Shown piece by piece: positions 1-8,118 of a stretch of 50,350 bases of DNA; the first letter of the stretch is position 1, and each line of letters begins with the position of its first letter. Under the pieces are notes generated by a model that saw only the letters and a list, made by a program, of their open reading frames with translations, had not been told where the DNA came from and made no database searches. The position numbers were made by a program, and so were the translations under genes. The stretch is from NCBI GenBank assembly GCA_028724245.1, contig JAQYDI010000029.1, positions 1-50,350 of the forward strand, read 5' to 3'. The DNA is from Lachnospiraceae bacterium. GTDB lineage: Bacteria; Bacillota; Clostridia; Lachnospirales; Lachnospiraceae.

Positions 1-152
1 ATATCCACATAATACCCCCAGTCATCATGAAGATCTTTCAGTACAATACAGCCTTCCGGCACTTCATCGTCATGCGGAAACAGAGCCGGTATCGGAGTCG
101 GGACAGGATCCTGAAGTTCCCGTTCTTCCATAATCGGTTTAGGATCAAACAT
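1..152 (-). CDS. hypothetical protein, 5' part only (runs off the window)
   Basis: An open frame starts at ATG 152 on the minus strand, 8 bases after a strong AAGGAGG ribosome site (161-167), and stays open to the window edge (about 50 codons). The visible peptide begins MFDPKPIMEERELQDP and is rich in proline and acidic residues, with a short aromatic stretch DDWGYYVD at the edge. I recognise no family. The ribosome site and a consensus-like promoter at 287-315 support it as a real gene. Confidence 0.6.
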   Translation of the reverse strand, partial: MFDPKPIMEERELQDPVPTPIPALFPHDDEVPEGCIVLKDLHDDWGYYVD

Positions 153-286
153 AAATAAAACCTCCTTAAAGTGTTTTCTTATAATTTTCAAATATTCTTT
201 CTCTCGATTTTTTAAGTCAGAGATGTGTTTTCGGCATAATTTACATGCTCCACTGATATAATCAGTACTGCACTTAACATACCTGT

Positions 287-315
287 ATTATATCAGCACT
301 TTTTTCCCGTGCCAA
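287..315 (-). promoter_or_regulatory. sigma-A-type promoter for the edge gene
   Basis: On the minus strand TTGGCA (315-310), a 17-base spacer and TATAAT (292-287) form a near-consensus promoter reading toward the gene that starts at 152. The predicted leader is about 130 bases. A small palindrome, CTGAT-ATA-ATCAG, lies inside it near 252-264 and could be an operator. Apart from this promoter and the one at 486, I see nothing else in 153-626. Confidence 0.55.
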
Positions 316-485
316 TATTATGTTTTTGCAGCTGTCCGTATCCGGACAGATTTACGCAAAAATTACGGCGGATGCCTGTGCCCATTCATCTTTCCGACTG
401 ATTCATTACAATGCCCAATTATTGATACTTATTCACAAAAAAACAGTTATTTTTACCAACAGCAAATTCTCCATACAATACGAAA

Positions 486-514
486 TTGACAATCCTTTTC
501 AAATAGCTTATATT
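486..514 (+). promoter_or_regulatory. sigma-A-type promoter for the phospho-sugar mutase
   Basis: TTGACA (486-491), a 17-base spacer and TATATT (509-514) precede the mutase by about 120 bases. The leader holds a GC-rich stretch (about 551-600) that begins CTGTTCAGAGCC, resembling a decayed end of the family A repeat seen elsewhere in the window. Confidence 0.6.
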
Positions 515-635
515 ATATTTAGGTGAAATATCAAAATTCCCCCCAAAACTGCAGCTGTTCAGAGCCGCCCCCGAAACACCGGCCCGGCTCCAGACAACTG
601 TCAAAATCTATAATTAATAAGGACAGGTGAACATT

Positions 636-2318
636 ATGTACATGGATGATTACAAACGCTGGCTGGAATCCAGTCTGGATGATGCGGATTTAAAAGCAGA
701 ACTGGAATCAATTGCCGGCAACGATGAAGAAATCAAAGACCGTTTTGCTGTTGCTCTGAAGTTCGGTACCGCCGGTCTGCGCGGTGTTCTGGGCGCAGGC
801 TCCAACCGTATGAATATTTACGTGGTTCGTCAGGCTACACAGGGTCTGGCCAACTGGGTAAAAGAGCAGGGCGGCAACCAGCTGGTGGCGATCAGCTACG
901 ACAGCCGTATCAAGAGCGATGTTTTCGCTAAAACCGCTGCATGCGTTCTGGCAGCCAACGGAATCAAGGTTCGTATTTATGACGCACTGATGCCTGTACC
1001 TGCATTAAGCTTTGCTACCCGCTACTATGAAGCCAATGCCGGTATCATGGTTACTGCATCTCACAACCCTGCAAAATACAATGGCTACAAAGCTTACGGT
1101 CCCGACGGATGCCAGATGACAGATGAAGCTGCAGATATCGTATATGCTGAAATTCAGAAGACAGACATCCTGACAGGCGCTAAGATGATGAGTTTTGAAG
1201 AGGGGCTGGAAAAAGGTCTGATCGAATATGTGGGTGATGACTGCAAGGAAGCTCTGTATCAGGCGATCGAAGCACGCAGCGTTCGTCCCGGTCTGTGCAA
1301 AACTGCAGGTCTGAAGCTCGTTTATTCACCGTTAAACGGCTCCGGTCTGGTTCCCGTTACCCGTGTTCTGAAGGACATCGGTATCGACGATATTACCATC
1401 GTACCCGAACAGCAGTACCCCGATGGCAATTTCCCTACCTGCCCTTATCCGAACCCCGAAATTTTTGAAGCGCTTCGCCTTGGTCTGGAACTGGCTGAAA
1501 AATCCGGCGCTGACCTGATGCTGGCTACCGACCCCGACGCTGACCGTGTTGGTATCGCAATCAAATGCCCCGATGGTACATATGAACTTGTTTCCGGTAA
1601 CGAAGTAGGCGTTTTACTGCTGGATTACATCTGTGCAGGCCGTATCGAAAACGGCACCATGCCCGCCAACCCCGTTGCTGTGAAATCCATCGTTTCCACG
1701 CCTCTGGCCGATGCAGTTGCTGCAAATTACGGTGTTGAACTGCGCAGCGTTCTGACAGGCTTCAAGTGGATCGGCGATCAGATTGCAGGTCTGGAAGCAG
1801 CCGGTGAAGTTGACCGCTTTATTTTCGGTTTTGAGGAAAGCTACGGCTATCTGGCCGGTCCTTACGTTCGTGATAAAGATGCCATCATCGGTTCCATGCT
1901 GATCTGCGAAATGGCAGCTTACTACCGCAGCATCGGTTCTTCCATCAAACAGCGTCTGGAAGAAATCTACGCAAAATACGGCCGTTACCTGAACAAGGTT
2001 GACAGCTTTGAATTCCCCGGCCTGTCAGGTATGGACAAGATGACCGGCATCATGGACAGCCTCCGTCAGAATCCTCCGAAGGAGATCGGCGGCTATGCTG
2101 TAACAAAGGTTACCGACTACACGAAACCGGAAGAAACCGGCCTGCCCGCAGCAAACGTTCTGATCTACGCACTGGAAGGCGGCGCAACCGTAGTAGTACG
2201 TCCCTCCGGTACAGAACCCAAGATCAAGACCTACTTCACAACACTCGGCAAAGATCTTGCAGAAGCTCAGGCACAGAAGGATACCCTTGCAGCTGCATTA
2301 AAACCGATTTTCTCATAA
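636..2318 (+). CDS. phospho-sugar mutase (phosphoglucomutase/phosphomannomutase family)
   Basis: Cytoplasmic alpha-D-phosphohexomutase, expected to interconvert glucose-1-P and glucose-6-P (or the mannose pair) and so feed cell-wall and glycan precursors. All four family signatures are visible in the 560-residue protein: the phosphoserine loop TASHNPAKYNG (Ser about 142), the metal loop DPDADRVG, the sugar loop GFEESYG, and the C-terminal phosphate loop RPSGTEPKIK. Length and order fit PgcA-type Firmicute enzymes. I chose ATG 636 because AGGTG lies six bases upstream; a GTG at 627 and an ATG at 642 are alternatives. It is a single-gene unit with its own promoter and terminator. Whether glucose or mannose phosphate is preferred cannot be read from sequence. 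Confidence 0.95.
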   Translation: MYMDDYKRWLESSLDDADLKAELESIAGNDEEIKDRFAVALKFGTAGLRGVLGAGSNRMNIYVVRQATQGLANWVKEQGGNQLVAISYDSRIKSDVFAKTAACVLAANGIKVRIYDALMPVPALSFATRYYEANAGIMVTASHNPAKYNGYKAYGPDGCQMTDEAADIVYAEIQKTDILTGAKMMSFEEGLEKGLIEYVGDDCKEALYQAIEARSVRPGLCKTAGLKLVYSPLNGSGLVPVTRVLKDIGIDDITIVPEQQYPDGNFPTCPYPNPEIFEALRLGLELAEKSGADLMLATDPDADRVGIAIKCPDGTYELVSGNEVGVLLLDYICAGRIENGTMPANPVAVKSIVSTPLADAVAANYGVELRSVLTGFKWIGDQIAGLEAAGEVDRFIFGFEESYGYLAGPYVRDKDAIIGSMLICEMAAYYRSIGSSIKQRLEEIYAKYGRYLNKVDSFEFPGLSGMDKMTGIMDSLRQNPPKEIGGYAVTKVTDYTKPEETGLPAANVLIYALEGGATVVVRPSGTEPKIKTYFTTLGKDLAEAQAQKDTLAAALKPIFS

Positions 2319-2405
2319 ATCGATTTTCTGCAATAAAATGATTGCAACCGGATGATTCTGCAGCAAAACAGTTTTGTATCAGTATCATCCTGTAATAAGG
2401 CACAC

Positions 2406-2460
2406 AAAGCCCCGAAAAGGCAGTTATCGCGATGTTCCACTGCCGATTCGGGGCTTTTTA
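2406..2460 (+). terminator. intrinsic terminator after the mutase
   Basis: AAGCCCCGAA (2407-2416) pairs with TTCGGGGCTT (2447-2456), an inner GGCAGT/ACTGCC stem extends it, and a T-run follows at 2455-2459. Confidence 0.85.
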
Positions 2461-2531
2461 TGAACGAACTTCTGGAGATTCTTACTGTTCTTCTGAGTTT
2501 TTTCAGCACTTCTGAACAATTGCTGCATTCT

Positions 2532-3629
2532 CTATGACCGGAATGCCATCCGATACAGATTTTCGAGAAATTCTTTTCTTTTTTCTTCCTGATCGATCAG
2601 ATTTTTCAGTTTGACCACATTTTTTTCCGGCATCCAGGCTTTATTGGACTGTACATAGAAATTCAGCTGTTTCCAGTATTTTTCCGGAAACAGAAAAAGG
2701 CAGTACAGAAGCTGCATGCTTTCCCGCGATACAGGACAGCATCTCCGGTACTGGTTCAGCAGATCACCGGCCATCTGCCGGTTCCATCCCTGCTTCTCCA
2801 TACATTTGCGGAGAAACAGATAAAAATCAGCAATCTGGTCTCCCAGATGGAAACGGCTGGTCTGACAGATCCAGTTTTCCTGCTTTCCGTATATCAGATT
2901 ATGATAATGAAAATCCCCATGGCAGATCTGCACTTCTTCCCTCTTTCCGATTCCCGAAAGCAGGTCCAGCGCCTCCTGTGCCTGCGCTGCATAATAGGGT
3001 GTTTCTTTCATGATCATCTGTTCAAATATATTTTTATTACGCCTTCTGCGGACAAATCCCTGTACCCTTGAAATTTCCTTTTTTCTCCGGCTCCACAGTT
3101 CTTCATAAGGCTCCCTGACCGCAAGGACCGCCTGCACCGGCATCGTCTCACAATCCGGCTGTTTTTCCATGTTCAACCTGTTCAACTGCACTGCTTCTTT
3201 CTCAAGTTCTTTCTCAAGCTCCGGTTTTACCGCCCGCAGAATTTGATGAAGGCAGGCTGCCGCCCTGGCGCCGTTGAAAAGATCCTCTGTATTCCGTACT
3301 TCACATTCCCGTCCCTCAGTCCACTGCTTCAGCACAAATCTCCGTCCATACCCGTCTTCCGTTAAAAGTTTCCCCTCCTGATTGCGCACAAAACGATCCA
3401 TCCGCAGATCATCGCTGCCGCCGGCACAATTCCAGATATGAGAAAGCCCCATTTCCTCTGTTTTTCTGCAGATTTTATCCTCCAGCTCAAGGCGTTCTTC
3501 CTTTGAACGGCTTTCTTTCCACAGAAACAGACCTTCCTGAGCAATGCAGAGCCATCCACCCCTCACTTTTCTTATATTTTTCACCGTCAGATCATATTTT
3601 TCCAGCATGGCAGTATCCCGGTCATACAT
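2532..3629 (-). CDS. CotS-family spore coat / phosphotransferase-fold protein
   Basis: 365-residue protein of the aminoglycoside-phosphotransferase-like fold used by spore coat proteins CotS, CotI and YutH. The catalytic-loop motif HGDFHYHN is clear, followed by a helix (DFYLFLRKCMEKQGWN) closely resembling the family pattern DLYxFLRKxMEKxxW. Oddly, where relatives carry NFD, giving the metal-binding Asp, this protein reads TSRF, so the DFG-like Asp seems lost and it may be a pseudokinase. The start is ATG 3629 with GGAGGAGGG just upstream; a longer in-frame extension to 3719 has no better site. It implies a sporulating host. The role in coat or spore assembly is inferred from the family only. 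Confidence 0.8.
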   Translation of the reverse strand: MYDRDTAMLEKYDLTVKNIRKVRGGWLCIAQEGLFLWKESRSKEERLELEDKICRKTEEMGLSHIWNCAGGSDDLRMDRFVRNQEGKLLTEDGYGRRFVLKQWTEGRECEVRNTEDLFNGARAAACLHQILRAVKPELEKELEKEAVQLNRLNMEKQPDCETMPVQAVLAVREPYEELWSRRKKEISRVQGFVRRRRNKNIFEQMIMKETPYYAAQAQEALDLLSGIGKREEVQICHGDFHYHNLIYGKQENWICQTSRFHLGDQIADFYLFLRKCMEKQGWNRQMAGDLLNQYRRCCPVSRESMQLLYCLFLFPEKYWKQLNFYVQSNKAWMPEKNVVKLKNLIDQEEKRKEFLENLYRMAFRS

Positions 3630-3755
3630 AAAAATCCCTCCTCCAATCATATGCGAACATCTATAGTTATGTAAAACACAGCACCGTCCGGCCTGTGCAG
3701 ACCATACCCTGTACATCATATGAAAAAGAAAAGGGATTCATGATTAAAATAAGAC

Positions 3756-3784
3756 TTGACTTTAAGTCGAATTTGTATTAGACT
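3756..3784 (+). promoter_or_regulatory. promoter-like site with no recognisable gene
   Basis: TTGACT, a 17-base spacer and TAGACT on the plus strand. The -35 lies in GACTTGACTTTAAGTC, a short inverted repeat reminiscent of MerR-family operators. No plausible coding frame follows before cynS, so it could drive a noncoding transcript or be left from a lost gene. Confidence 0.4.
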
Positions 3785-3792
3785 ATATTCAG

Positions 3793-4084
3793 CGGATAAT
3801 TCCATGTGAAGAATCACTGCACCGGCATACGTTCGGATCAGTCATTATTCGAAATAATTCCGTTTCCCGGATTGTTCCGAACAGAACCACACCAATATCA
3901 TTCTCTCTATTTTTCTCTATCTTCAACCTTTTTTCTGCCAACGTACTTTTGTACTTTCTCAATCGGTCTCTCCCGAATTCCGGGATTTTCAGAAATGTAA
4001 CTTTTGGGACTCAGATACACAGGCATTTTATTATCCGCCGCTGTGTGATCTGAGGGAGCACTGCAGGTTGATTCTTCACATGGG
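3793..4084. repeat. decayed inverted-repeat segment
   Basis: CCATGTGAAGAATCA (about 3803-3817) is repeated inverted as TGATTCTTCACATGG (about 4069-4083), and AGCGGATAAT on the left is echoed by ATTATCCGCC near 4029. A family B-like end, TTGTTCCGAACAG, lies near 3873. Between the arms I see no supported gene. It resembles the remains of a small palindromic element abutting the intact family B copy that follows. Confidence 0.45.
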
Positions 4085-4089
4085 GAGTG

Positions 4090-4327
4090 GTTACTGTTCG
4101 GAACTTCATTTTGCCTGAATAGATAAAAACTTCGCGGCAGACTGACCATGGTATCCTGTTAAGGGGGCCGTTGCAGATACGCCGGCACTTGCTTTTTCAA
4201 GCGTCAGCGCAGAAAAAGCTTAGTACCGCTGCGTATCGGCCCGAGCGAGAGCGCGCCCCCGTACAGGATATCATGGTCAGTCTGCCCCACAGCGTTTCTT
4301 GTTTCAGGCCGAAGTCCGAACAGTAAC
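4090..4327. repeat. family B palindromic repeat, copy 1
   Basis: A 238-bp intergenic element bounded by GTTACTGTTCGGAACTTC and its near inverse GAAGTCCGAACAGTAAC. Both arms also carry matching blocks (GGCAGACTGACCATG and the inverse CATGGTCAGTCTGCC, plus TATCCTGT). The centre holds nested stems, including GATACGC/GCGTATC around CTTTTTC/GAAAAAG. The central ~110 bp is nearly identical to the copy at 16091-16324. No transposase lies inside, so it is a MITE-like element or a structured RNA. Confidence 0.75.
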
Positions 4328-4355
4328 AAATACAGCATCAGTTCCGGTTTTTACA

Positions 4356-4384
4356 TTGTATTTGTAATTTAAAAGCGGTATACT
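4356..4384 (+). promoter_or_regulatory. candidate promoter for cynS
   Basis: TTGTAT (4356-4361), a 17-base spacer and TATACT (4379-4384). The -10 is good and the -35 weak. Transcription from here would cross the terminator-like hairpin at 4413-4455 before reaching cynS. Confidence 0.45.
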
Positions 4385-4412
4385 GACAGCAATAGAACTA
4401 TTTCGGAACGTC

Positions 4413-4455
4413 AAAGAGGACTTCTTCCCATGAAGAGGTTCTCTTTTCGTTTTTC
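4413..4455 (+). terminator. intrinsic terminator or leader attenuator upstream of cynS
   Basis: AAAGAGGACTTCTTC pairs with GAAGAGGTTCTCTTT across a four-base loop (about 15 pairs, two of them G-U), followed by TTCGTTTTT. It sits 60-100 bases before cynS and downstream of the candidate promoter. It could attenuate cynS, or simply end an upstream noncoding transcript. Confidence 0.6.
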
Positions 4456-4518
4456 AAATTCCAATTCCATTACAGGATGTTCTGTTTTCTAATTTGATCT
4501 GACAGGAGGTATACAATT

Positions 4519-4998
4519 ATGACACCAATGAGCAATGGAGATTATCTGATTCGTCTGCAGTTTTCCGAAGAACTTGAAGCATTAAAGGCTGCCAAAAAAG
4601 CCTGCGGTTATACCTATGAAGAACTCGCTGAAAAAATGGGCGTTAACAAAATCTGGCTGGCATCTGCTTTTGAAGGCCAGCAGTATGTTCCCGAAGAATA
4701 CAGCGTGAAGCTGGCCGAAGTTCTCGGCATTTCACCTGATAAAACTGTTTTTCTCAACAACCATCCCTATAAAGGGAATACTGATCCGATTCTTTACCGT
4801 CTGCACGAAGTCATTGATACTTACGGTCCTGCAATCAAAGATATCATTCATGAACAGGGCGGCAACGCCATCATGAGCGCCATTGATTTCGGTCTTGACT
4901 GCGATGTCATTACAGATGATGACGGAAATCACCGCGTTATTATTAAATTCGACGGCAAGCTTCTGCCCTATGCGAAAAAAGGTAATTACCCCTGGTAA
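4519..4998 (+). CDS. cynS: cyanate hydratase (cyanase)
   Basis: Cytosolic cyanase, which converts cyanate and bicarbonate to ammonia and carbon dioxide via carbamate and so detoxifies cyanate. The 159-residue protein has the N-terminal helical DNA-binding-like domain (about 10-75) and the unique C-terminal catalytic domain. The catalytic triad is visible as Arg94 and Glu97 in LYRLHEV and Ser120 in AIMSAID, matching E. coli Arg96, Glu99 and Ser122. The C-terminus KLLPYAKKGNYPW is typical. ATG 4519 follows AGGAGGT (4504-4510). No cynT carbonic anhydrase, cynX or cynR lies beside it, so it stands alone. A terminator-like hairpin upstream suggests conditional expression. Confidence 0.95.
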   Translation: MTPMSNGDYLIRLQFSEELEALKAAKKACGYTYEELAEKMGVNKIWLASAFEGQQYVPEEYSVKLAEVLGISPDKTVFLNNHPYKGNTDPILYRLHEVIDTYGPAIKDIIHEQGGNAIMSAIDFGLDCDVITDDDGNHRVIIKFDGKLLPYAKKGNYPW

Positions 4999-5072
4999 AA
5001 AGTATTCTGTACCCTGTTTCGTGCCCTGCTTTTTACCGCTTCAGCATGACCCACATGGCCGGGTTATCCGCT

Positions 5073-5112
5073 GCAGCCGGATGGATATCAGCATCCGGCT
5101 GCTGTTTATTGC
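5073..5112. terminator. hairpin terminator between convergent cynS and cca
   Basis: GCAGCCGGATG (5073-5083) pairs with CATCCGGCTGC (5092-5102), followed on the plus strand by TGTTTATT. It lies between converging genes and most clearly serves cynS. Confidence 0.75.
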
Positions 5113-5119
5113 TACTGTT

Positions 5120-6580
5120 TTATAACTGCTGTTCTTTCCACAATTTCAGCAGGATATCTTTCTCGTTGTCCTCCGGACAATCCAGAACGTGTTCCAGAAG
5201 CCGGTTCAGAACCTGACCAATCTCTCTGCCCGGCTTCATTCCCGCTTCAATCAGGTCACTTCCGGTTACCGCCAGAGTTTTCAGTGAGGTACAGTGCCCC
5301 ATTTCCCTGATTTTCCGGTAAATTTCTTCAATTTTCTGAAGATGTTCTTCTGCCTGTCTGCAGATATGCTCCGGCTTTGCCGCTGCATCTGCCCGCTGCA
5401 GGATCAGCAGATCATCAAACAGATCGTCACCGATCTTATTAACAGCCCGGCGTACGGCTTTTTCCTCCGCCTGCATTTTATAGTCATGATACCGTACCAG
5501 ACGGCAGGTCCGGTCTATGGTATGATTATCGTATTTCAAACGGCGCAGGATTTTTTTCGCCATTTTCTCGCTTTTTTCCGGATGGCCGTAAAAATGATCC
5601 CGTCCGGTTTCATCGGTGGTTTTGGCTGCCACCTTCCCCAGATCGTGGAGAACTGCTGCCAGACGAAGAGGCAGATCAGCAGGCGTGTGTTCAATTACAT
5701 GATACGTATGCTCACCTACGGAATAGCAGTGGTACGGGCTGTTCTGCGGACAGTTCATGGCCGCATCAAATTCGGGCAGGATCACCGCAGTAATGCCTGT
5801 TTCATACAGGCGTCGAAAGCACTCGGGATGAGGCGAAAGAAGCAGCTTGGACAGCTCCACCTGTATGCGTTCCGCGCTGATTTTTTTCAGGTTGGGAGCC
5901 AGCTTTGTTATGGCTCCGTATGTTTCCTCTTCAATATAAAATCCCAGCTGGGCAGCAAAACGCACAGCCCGCATGATCCGCAGAGCATCTTCATTAAAAC
6001 GGTCCTCCGCACTTCCCACACAGCGGACAATACCATTTTCCAGATCCTCCTGACCGCCGAACAGATCCACGATTCCAAGCTGCGGGCTGTATGCCATGGC
6101 ATTGATGGTAAAATCACGCCGACGCAGATCCTCCCGAAGATCCGGTGTAAACTGCACTTCCTTCGGATGTCTCCCGTCTTCATACTCACCATCGATCCGG
6201 TATGTGGTCACTTCAAAGCCGATGTGATCCTCCATAACCGTCACCGTCCCATGCTGAATTCCCGTATCGATCGTCCGTTTGAAAACAGCCTTCACCTGCT
6301 CCGGTCTGGCAGATGTTGTGATATCCCAATCATTGGGTTTCCTCCCCAGCAGCGCATCGCGGACGCATCCGCCCACCGCATACGCTTCATATCCATGCTG
6401 ACGCAGGCGATCGATAATAAACTCCACCTGCCTCGGAATCTCCATGTACATATCTGCGGTCTGTTCCTTTTCTGCCAATCGACTCTCCGCCTGTTGGTTC
6501 TCTGCATTCTGCTTCTCTGTCTGTCTGCTTTCTTTCTGTCTAACGTCCATACCGCCGGCCTCCCTTACTGATTCTCCCAT
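5120..6580 (-). CDS. cca: CCA-adding enzyme (tRNA nucleotidyltransferase) with HD domain
   Basis: Adds or repairs the 3' CCA of tRNAs. The nucleotidyltransferase head shows AVGGCVRDALLGRKPNDWDI with the DxD metal pair (DWD), then RRDFTINAMAY and the EDALRIMRAVRFAAQLGF helix that reads the template-free active site. A C-terminal HD domain follows (AAVLHDLGKVAAK), as in clostridial class II enzymes with phosphohydrolase activity. The first ~43 residues are Gln/Glu-rich and not part of the domain. ATG 6580 has GAGG upstream, ATG 6550 has the better GGGAGG site, and ATG about 6451 would give a core-only protein. It converges with cynS. Function is very likely; the start is uncertain. Confidence 0.93.
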   Translation of the reverse strand: MGESVREAGGMDVRQKESRQTEKQNAENQQAESRLAEKEQTADMYMEIPRQVEFIIDRLRQHGYEAYAVGGCVRDALLGRKPNDWDITTSARPEQVKAVFKRTIDTGIQHGTVTVMEDHIGFEVTTYRIDGEYEDGRHPKEVQFTPDLREDLRRRDFTINAMAYSPQLGIVDLFGGQEDLENGIVRCVGSAEDRFNEDALRIMRAVRFAAQLGFYIEEETYGAITKLAPNLKKISAERIQVELSKLLLSPHPECFRRLYETGITAVILPEFDAAMNCPQNSPYHCYSVGEHTYHVIEHTPADLPLRLAAVLHDLGKVAAKTTDETGRDHFYGHPEKSEKMAKKILRRLKYDNHTIDRTCRLVRYHDYKMQAEEKAVRRAVNKIGDDLFDDLLILQRADAAAKPEHICRQAEEHLQKIEEIYRKIREMGHCTSLKTLAVTGSDLIEAGMKPGREIGQVLNRLLEHVLDCPEDNEKDILLKLWKEQQL

Positions 6581-6782
6581 CTCATTTCCTCTGTTTCTTC
6601 ATGTCTGTCTCCGATTATACCCAAGACACTTTATTTTCGCAACCGGTTTTCGCAGACGTATCAGTGAAAAAAGCTGTGTACCTGCATCTATTTTGTGATA
6701 AAATATATCTTACAGCAAGACCAGAAATCTGTCTGATCTGAACAGCTGCAACACTTTATCGTTTTCAGAAAGGAGGATCATT

Positions 6783-7331
6783 ATGTCCCTGTTAAAAAAT
6801 CAACTCTGCACAATTGATGATATTTATGCTCTTCCTGACGGTGTCCGTGGAGAACTGATCCATGGAAAAATGTACATGGTGGCACCTCCCGGCAGGATCC
6901 ATCAGGAAATTTCCCAGTATCTTTCCATGATAATCGGCAGTTACATCACCGGGCACCATGGAACCTGCAAAATTTATCCGGCTCCATTTGCAGTTTTTCT
7001 GAATCAGGATAATCTTACTTACGTTGAACCGGATATTTCTGTGATATGTGACCGCAGCAAGCTCGATGACAAAGGATGTCAGGGAGCACCTGACTGGATC
7101 ATTGAAATTGTCTCTCCTTCCAGTAAAACAATGGATTATTACAAAAAACTGGCTCTGTATCAATCTGCCGGCGTCCGGGAATACTGGATCATAGATCCTG
7201 CAAAAAAAATTATTCTCGTTTACAATATGGAACACGGAGATGCACCTGTTATTTATTTTTTCCATAACATTGTTCCATCTTTTGTAATTCCGGGATTGCA
7301 TATTGATTTTTCGCAGCTGAATCTGCAATAG
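6783..7331 (+). CDS. Uma2 family (DUF820) endonuclease-like protein
   Basis: 182-residue protein of the Uma2/DUF820 family, which has a restriction-endonuclease-like (PD-(D/E)XK) fold. Visible family blocks are GELIHGKMYMVAPP (about 23-36), VEPDISVICD, DWIIEIVSPSS with the E of the E-x-V pattern, and YKKLALYQSAGVREYWIIDP. AAAGGAGG precedes ATG 6783. The cellular role of single-copy Uma2 proteins is unknown; many are mobile or associated with insertion elements. It opens an accessory block whose next genes are on the other strand, and is followed by a strong stem-loop. I am sure of the family, not of any activity in the cell. Confidence 0.88.
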   Translation: MSLLKNQLCTIDDIYALPDGVRGELIHGKMYMVAPPGRIHQEISQYLSMIIGSYITGHHGTCKIYPAPFAVFLNQDNLTYVEPDISVICDRSKLDDKGCQGAPDWIIEIVSPSSKTMDYYKKLALYQSAGVREYWIIDPAKKIILVYNMEHGDAPVIYFFHNIVPSFVIPGLHIDFSQLNLQ

Positions 7332-7351
7332 AAATGAAACAGGCTGGAACA

Positions 7352-7393
7352 GATGAAAATGCAGCGTTTTACTTGTTTCGCTGCATTTTCATC
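7352..7393. terminator. perfect 15-bp stem-loop after the Uma2 gene
   Basis: GATGAAAATGCAGCG (7352-7366) pairs exactly with CGCTGCATTTTCATC (7379-7393). No clean T-run follows on either strand, but its position between converging genes suggests a bidirectional terminator. Confidence 0.6.
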
Positions 7394-7394
7394 A

Positions 7395-7432
7395 ATCAAA
7401 TGACTGTTCACAATAAGTCACTTTTCCATTAT
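7395..7432 (-). repeat. 38-bp fragment identical to part of an array gene at 44.9 kb
   Basis: Read on the minus strand, these 38 bases are identical to 44962-44999, which lie inside the acidic-protein gene at 44727-45074 and encode the NGKVTYCEQSFD region. Here they start within the last bases of the SUKH gene and have no open frame around them. They look like the stub of a second, deleted immunity-type gene. Confidence 0.8.
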
Positions 7433-8079
7433 ATCTGCAGCCCTATAAGTCTTCGATACTCCTTTGCATTTTCGCAATCGGATATAATTCCTGATCGTGC
7501 ATCTGAACAGAATGGTAATATCTGCCAATCTTCGCTGCCACATGCCCCTACCAATAATAATTGTTCAAAATAACTATTAAAATCTTTACCAAGTATATAT
7601 CCGTGTCCATCACCGTCATCATGGCTAAGATATACCACAGGAGGATTTGTCTCACTCTCTTTTATGTCGAATGCTATTATATCACCATTGGGAACAGACA
7701 TAAAACCTAATTTATGATGCCAGACAGCATTATACTCATCTTCTTCATCAGTAAAGCATTCTTCTACCCAGTCTTTTCTTCTGTCTTCTGCACATGTCAG
7801 TTCTTCTAACGAAATTAAAAATTCGGCAGAAAAAATTGACTCAAGCTCTTCAGGTAATTCAAAATCATCCGGCAAATATGCCGAAAACCTACAATTCCCG
7901 GAAAACTGTAAAAAGAACTCTCTGATCTGTACCGGCAATTTCCTTTCAAGTTTATTTTCAATCTCTTCTACTTCCGTAATACCTGCCGGTTCCTCTATCA
8001 CTAATTCAGTCTCTGCCCCAATACTTTCATATGCACTTTTAAGCTTTAATAACAACTCACCTGTCTTTTGATAATCCAT
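7429..8079 (-). CDS. SMI1/KNR4 (SUKH) domain protein, immunity-type
   Basis: 216-residue acidic cytosolic protein. The SUKH fold is suggested by the N-terminal helix plus ITEVEEIENKLERKLPVQIREFFLQFSG (about 34-60), the later GFMSVPNGDIIAFDI strand region and VVYLSHDDGDGHGYILGKDFNSYFEQLL near the C-terminus. SUKH proteins are among the commonest immunity proteins of bacterial polymorphic toxin systems. No toxin gene is adjacent, so the immunity role is inferred. The gene is AT-rich relative to its neighbours. Upstream, the spacer found in the 42-46 kb array separates it from the GNAT gene at 8165. Its stop codon runs directly into a 38-bp remnant of another array gene. Confidence 0.8.
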   Translation of the reverse strand: MDYQKTGELLLKLKSAYESIGAETELVIEEPAGITEVEEIENKLERKLPVQIREFFLQFSGNCRFSAYLPDDFELPEELESIFSAEFLISLEELTCAEDRRKDWVEECFTDEEDEYNAVWHHKLGFMSVPNGDIIAFDIKESETNPPVVYLSHDDGDGHGYILGKDFNSYFEQLLLVGACGSEDWQILPFCSDARSGIISDCENAKEYRRLIGLQI

Positions 8080-8118
8080 ATATTATACCTTTCTTTTCTG
8101 ATTAAAACGAAAAATTCA

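Noticed and set aside
3907-4149. Short open frames in the cotS-cynS gap and in the family B repeats
   Set aside because: Related peptides (LSPxYCSxLHF) at several repeats arise because the DNA repeat itself recurs; none has a ribosome site or a consistent frame.
5294-6571. A 425-codon open frame on the plus strand opposite cca
   Set aside because: It mirrors cca codon structure, is rich in His, Ile and Phe without any motif, and has no ribosome site; cca on the other strand is certain.
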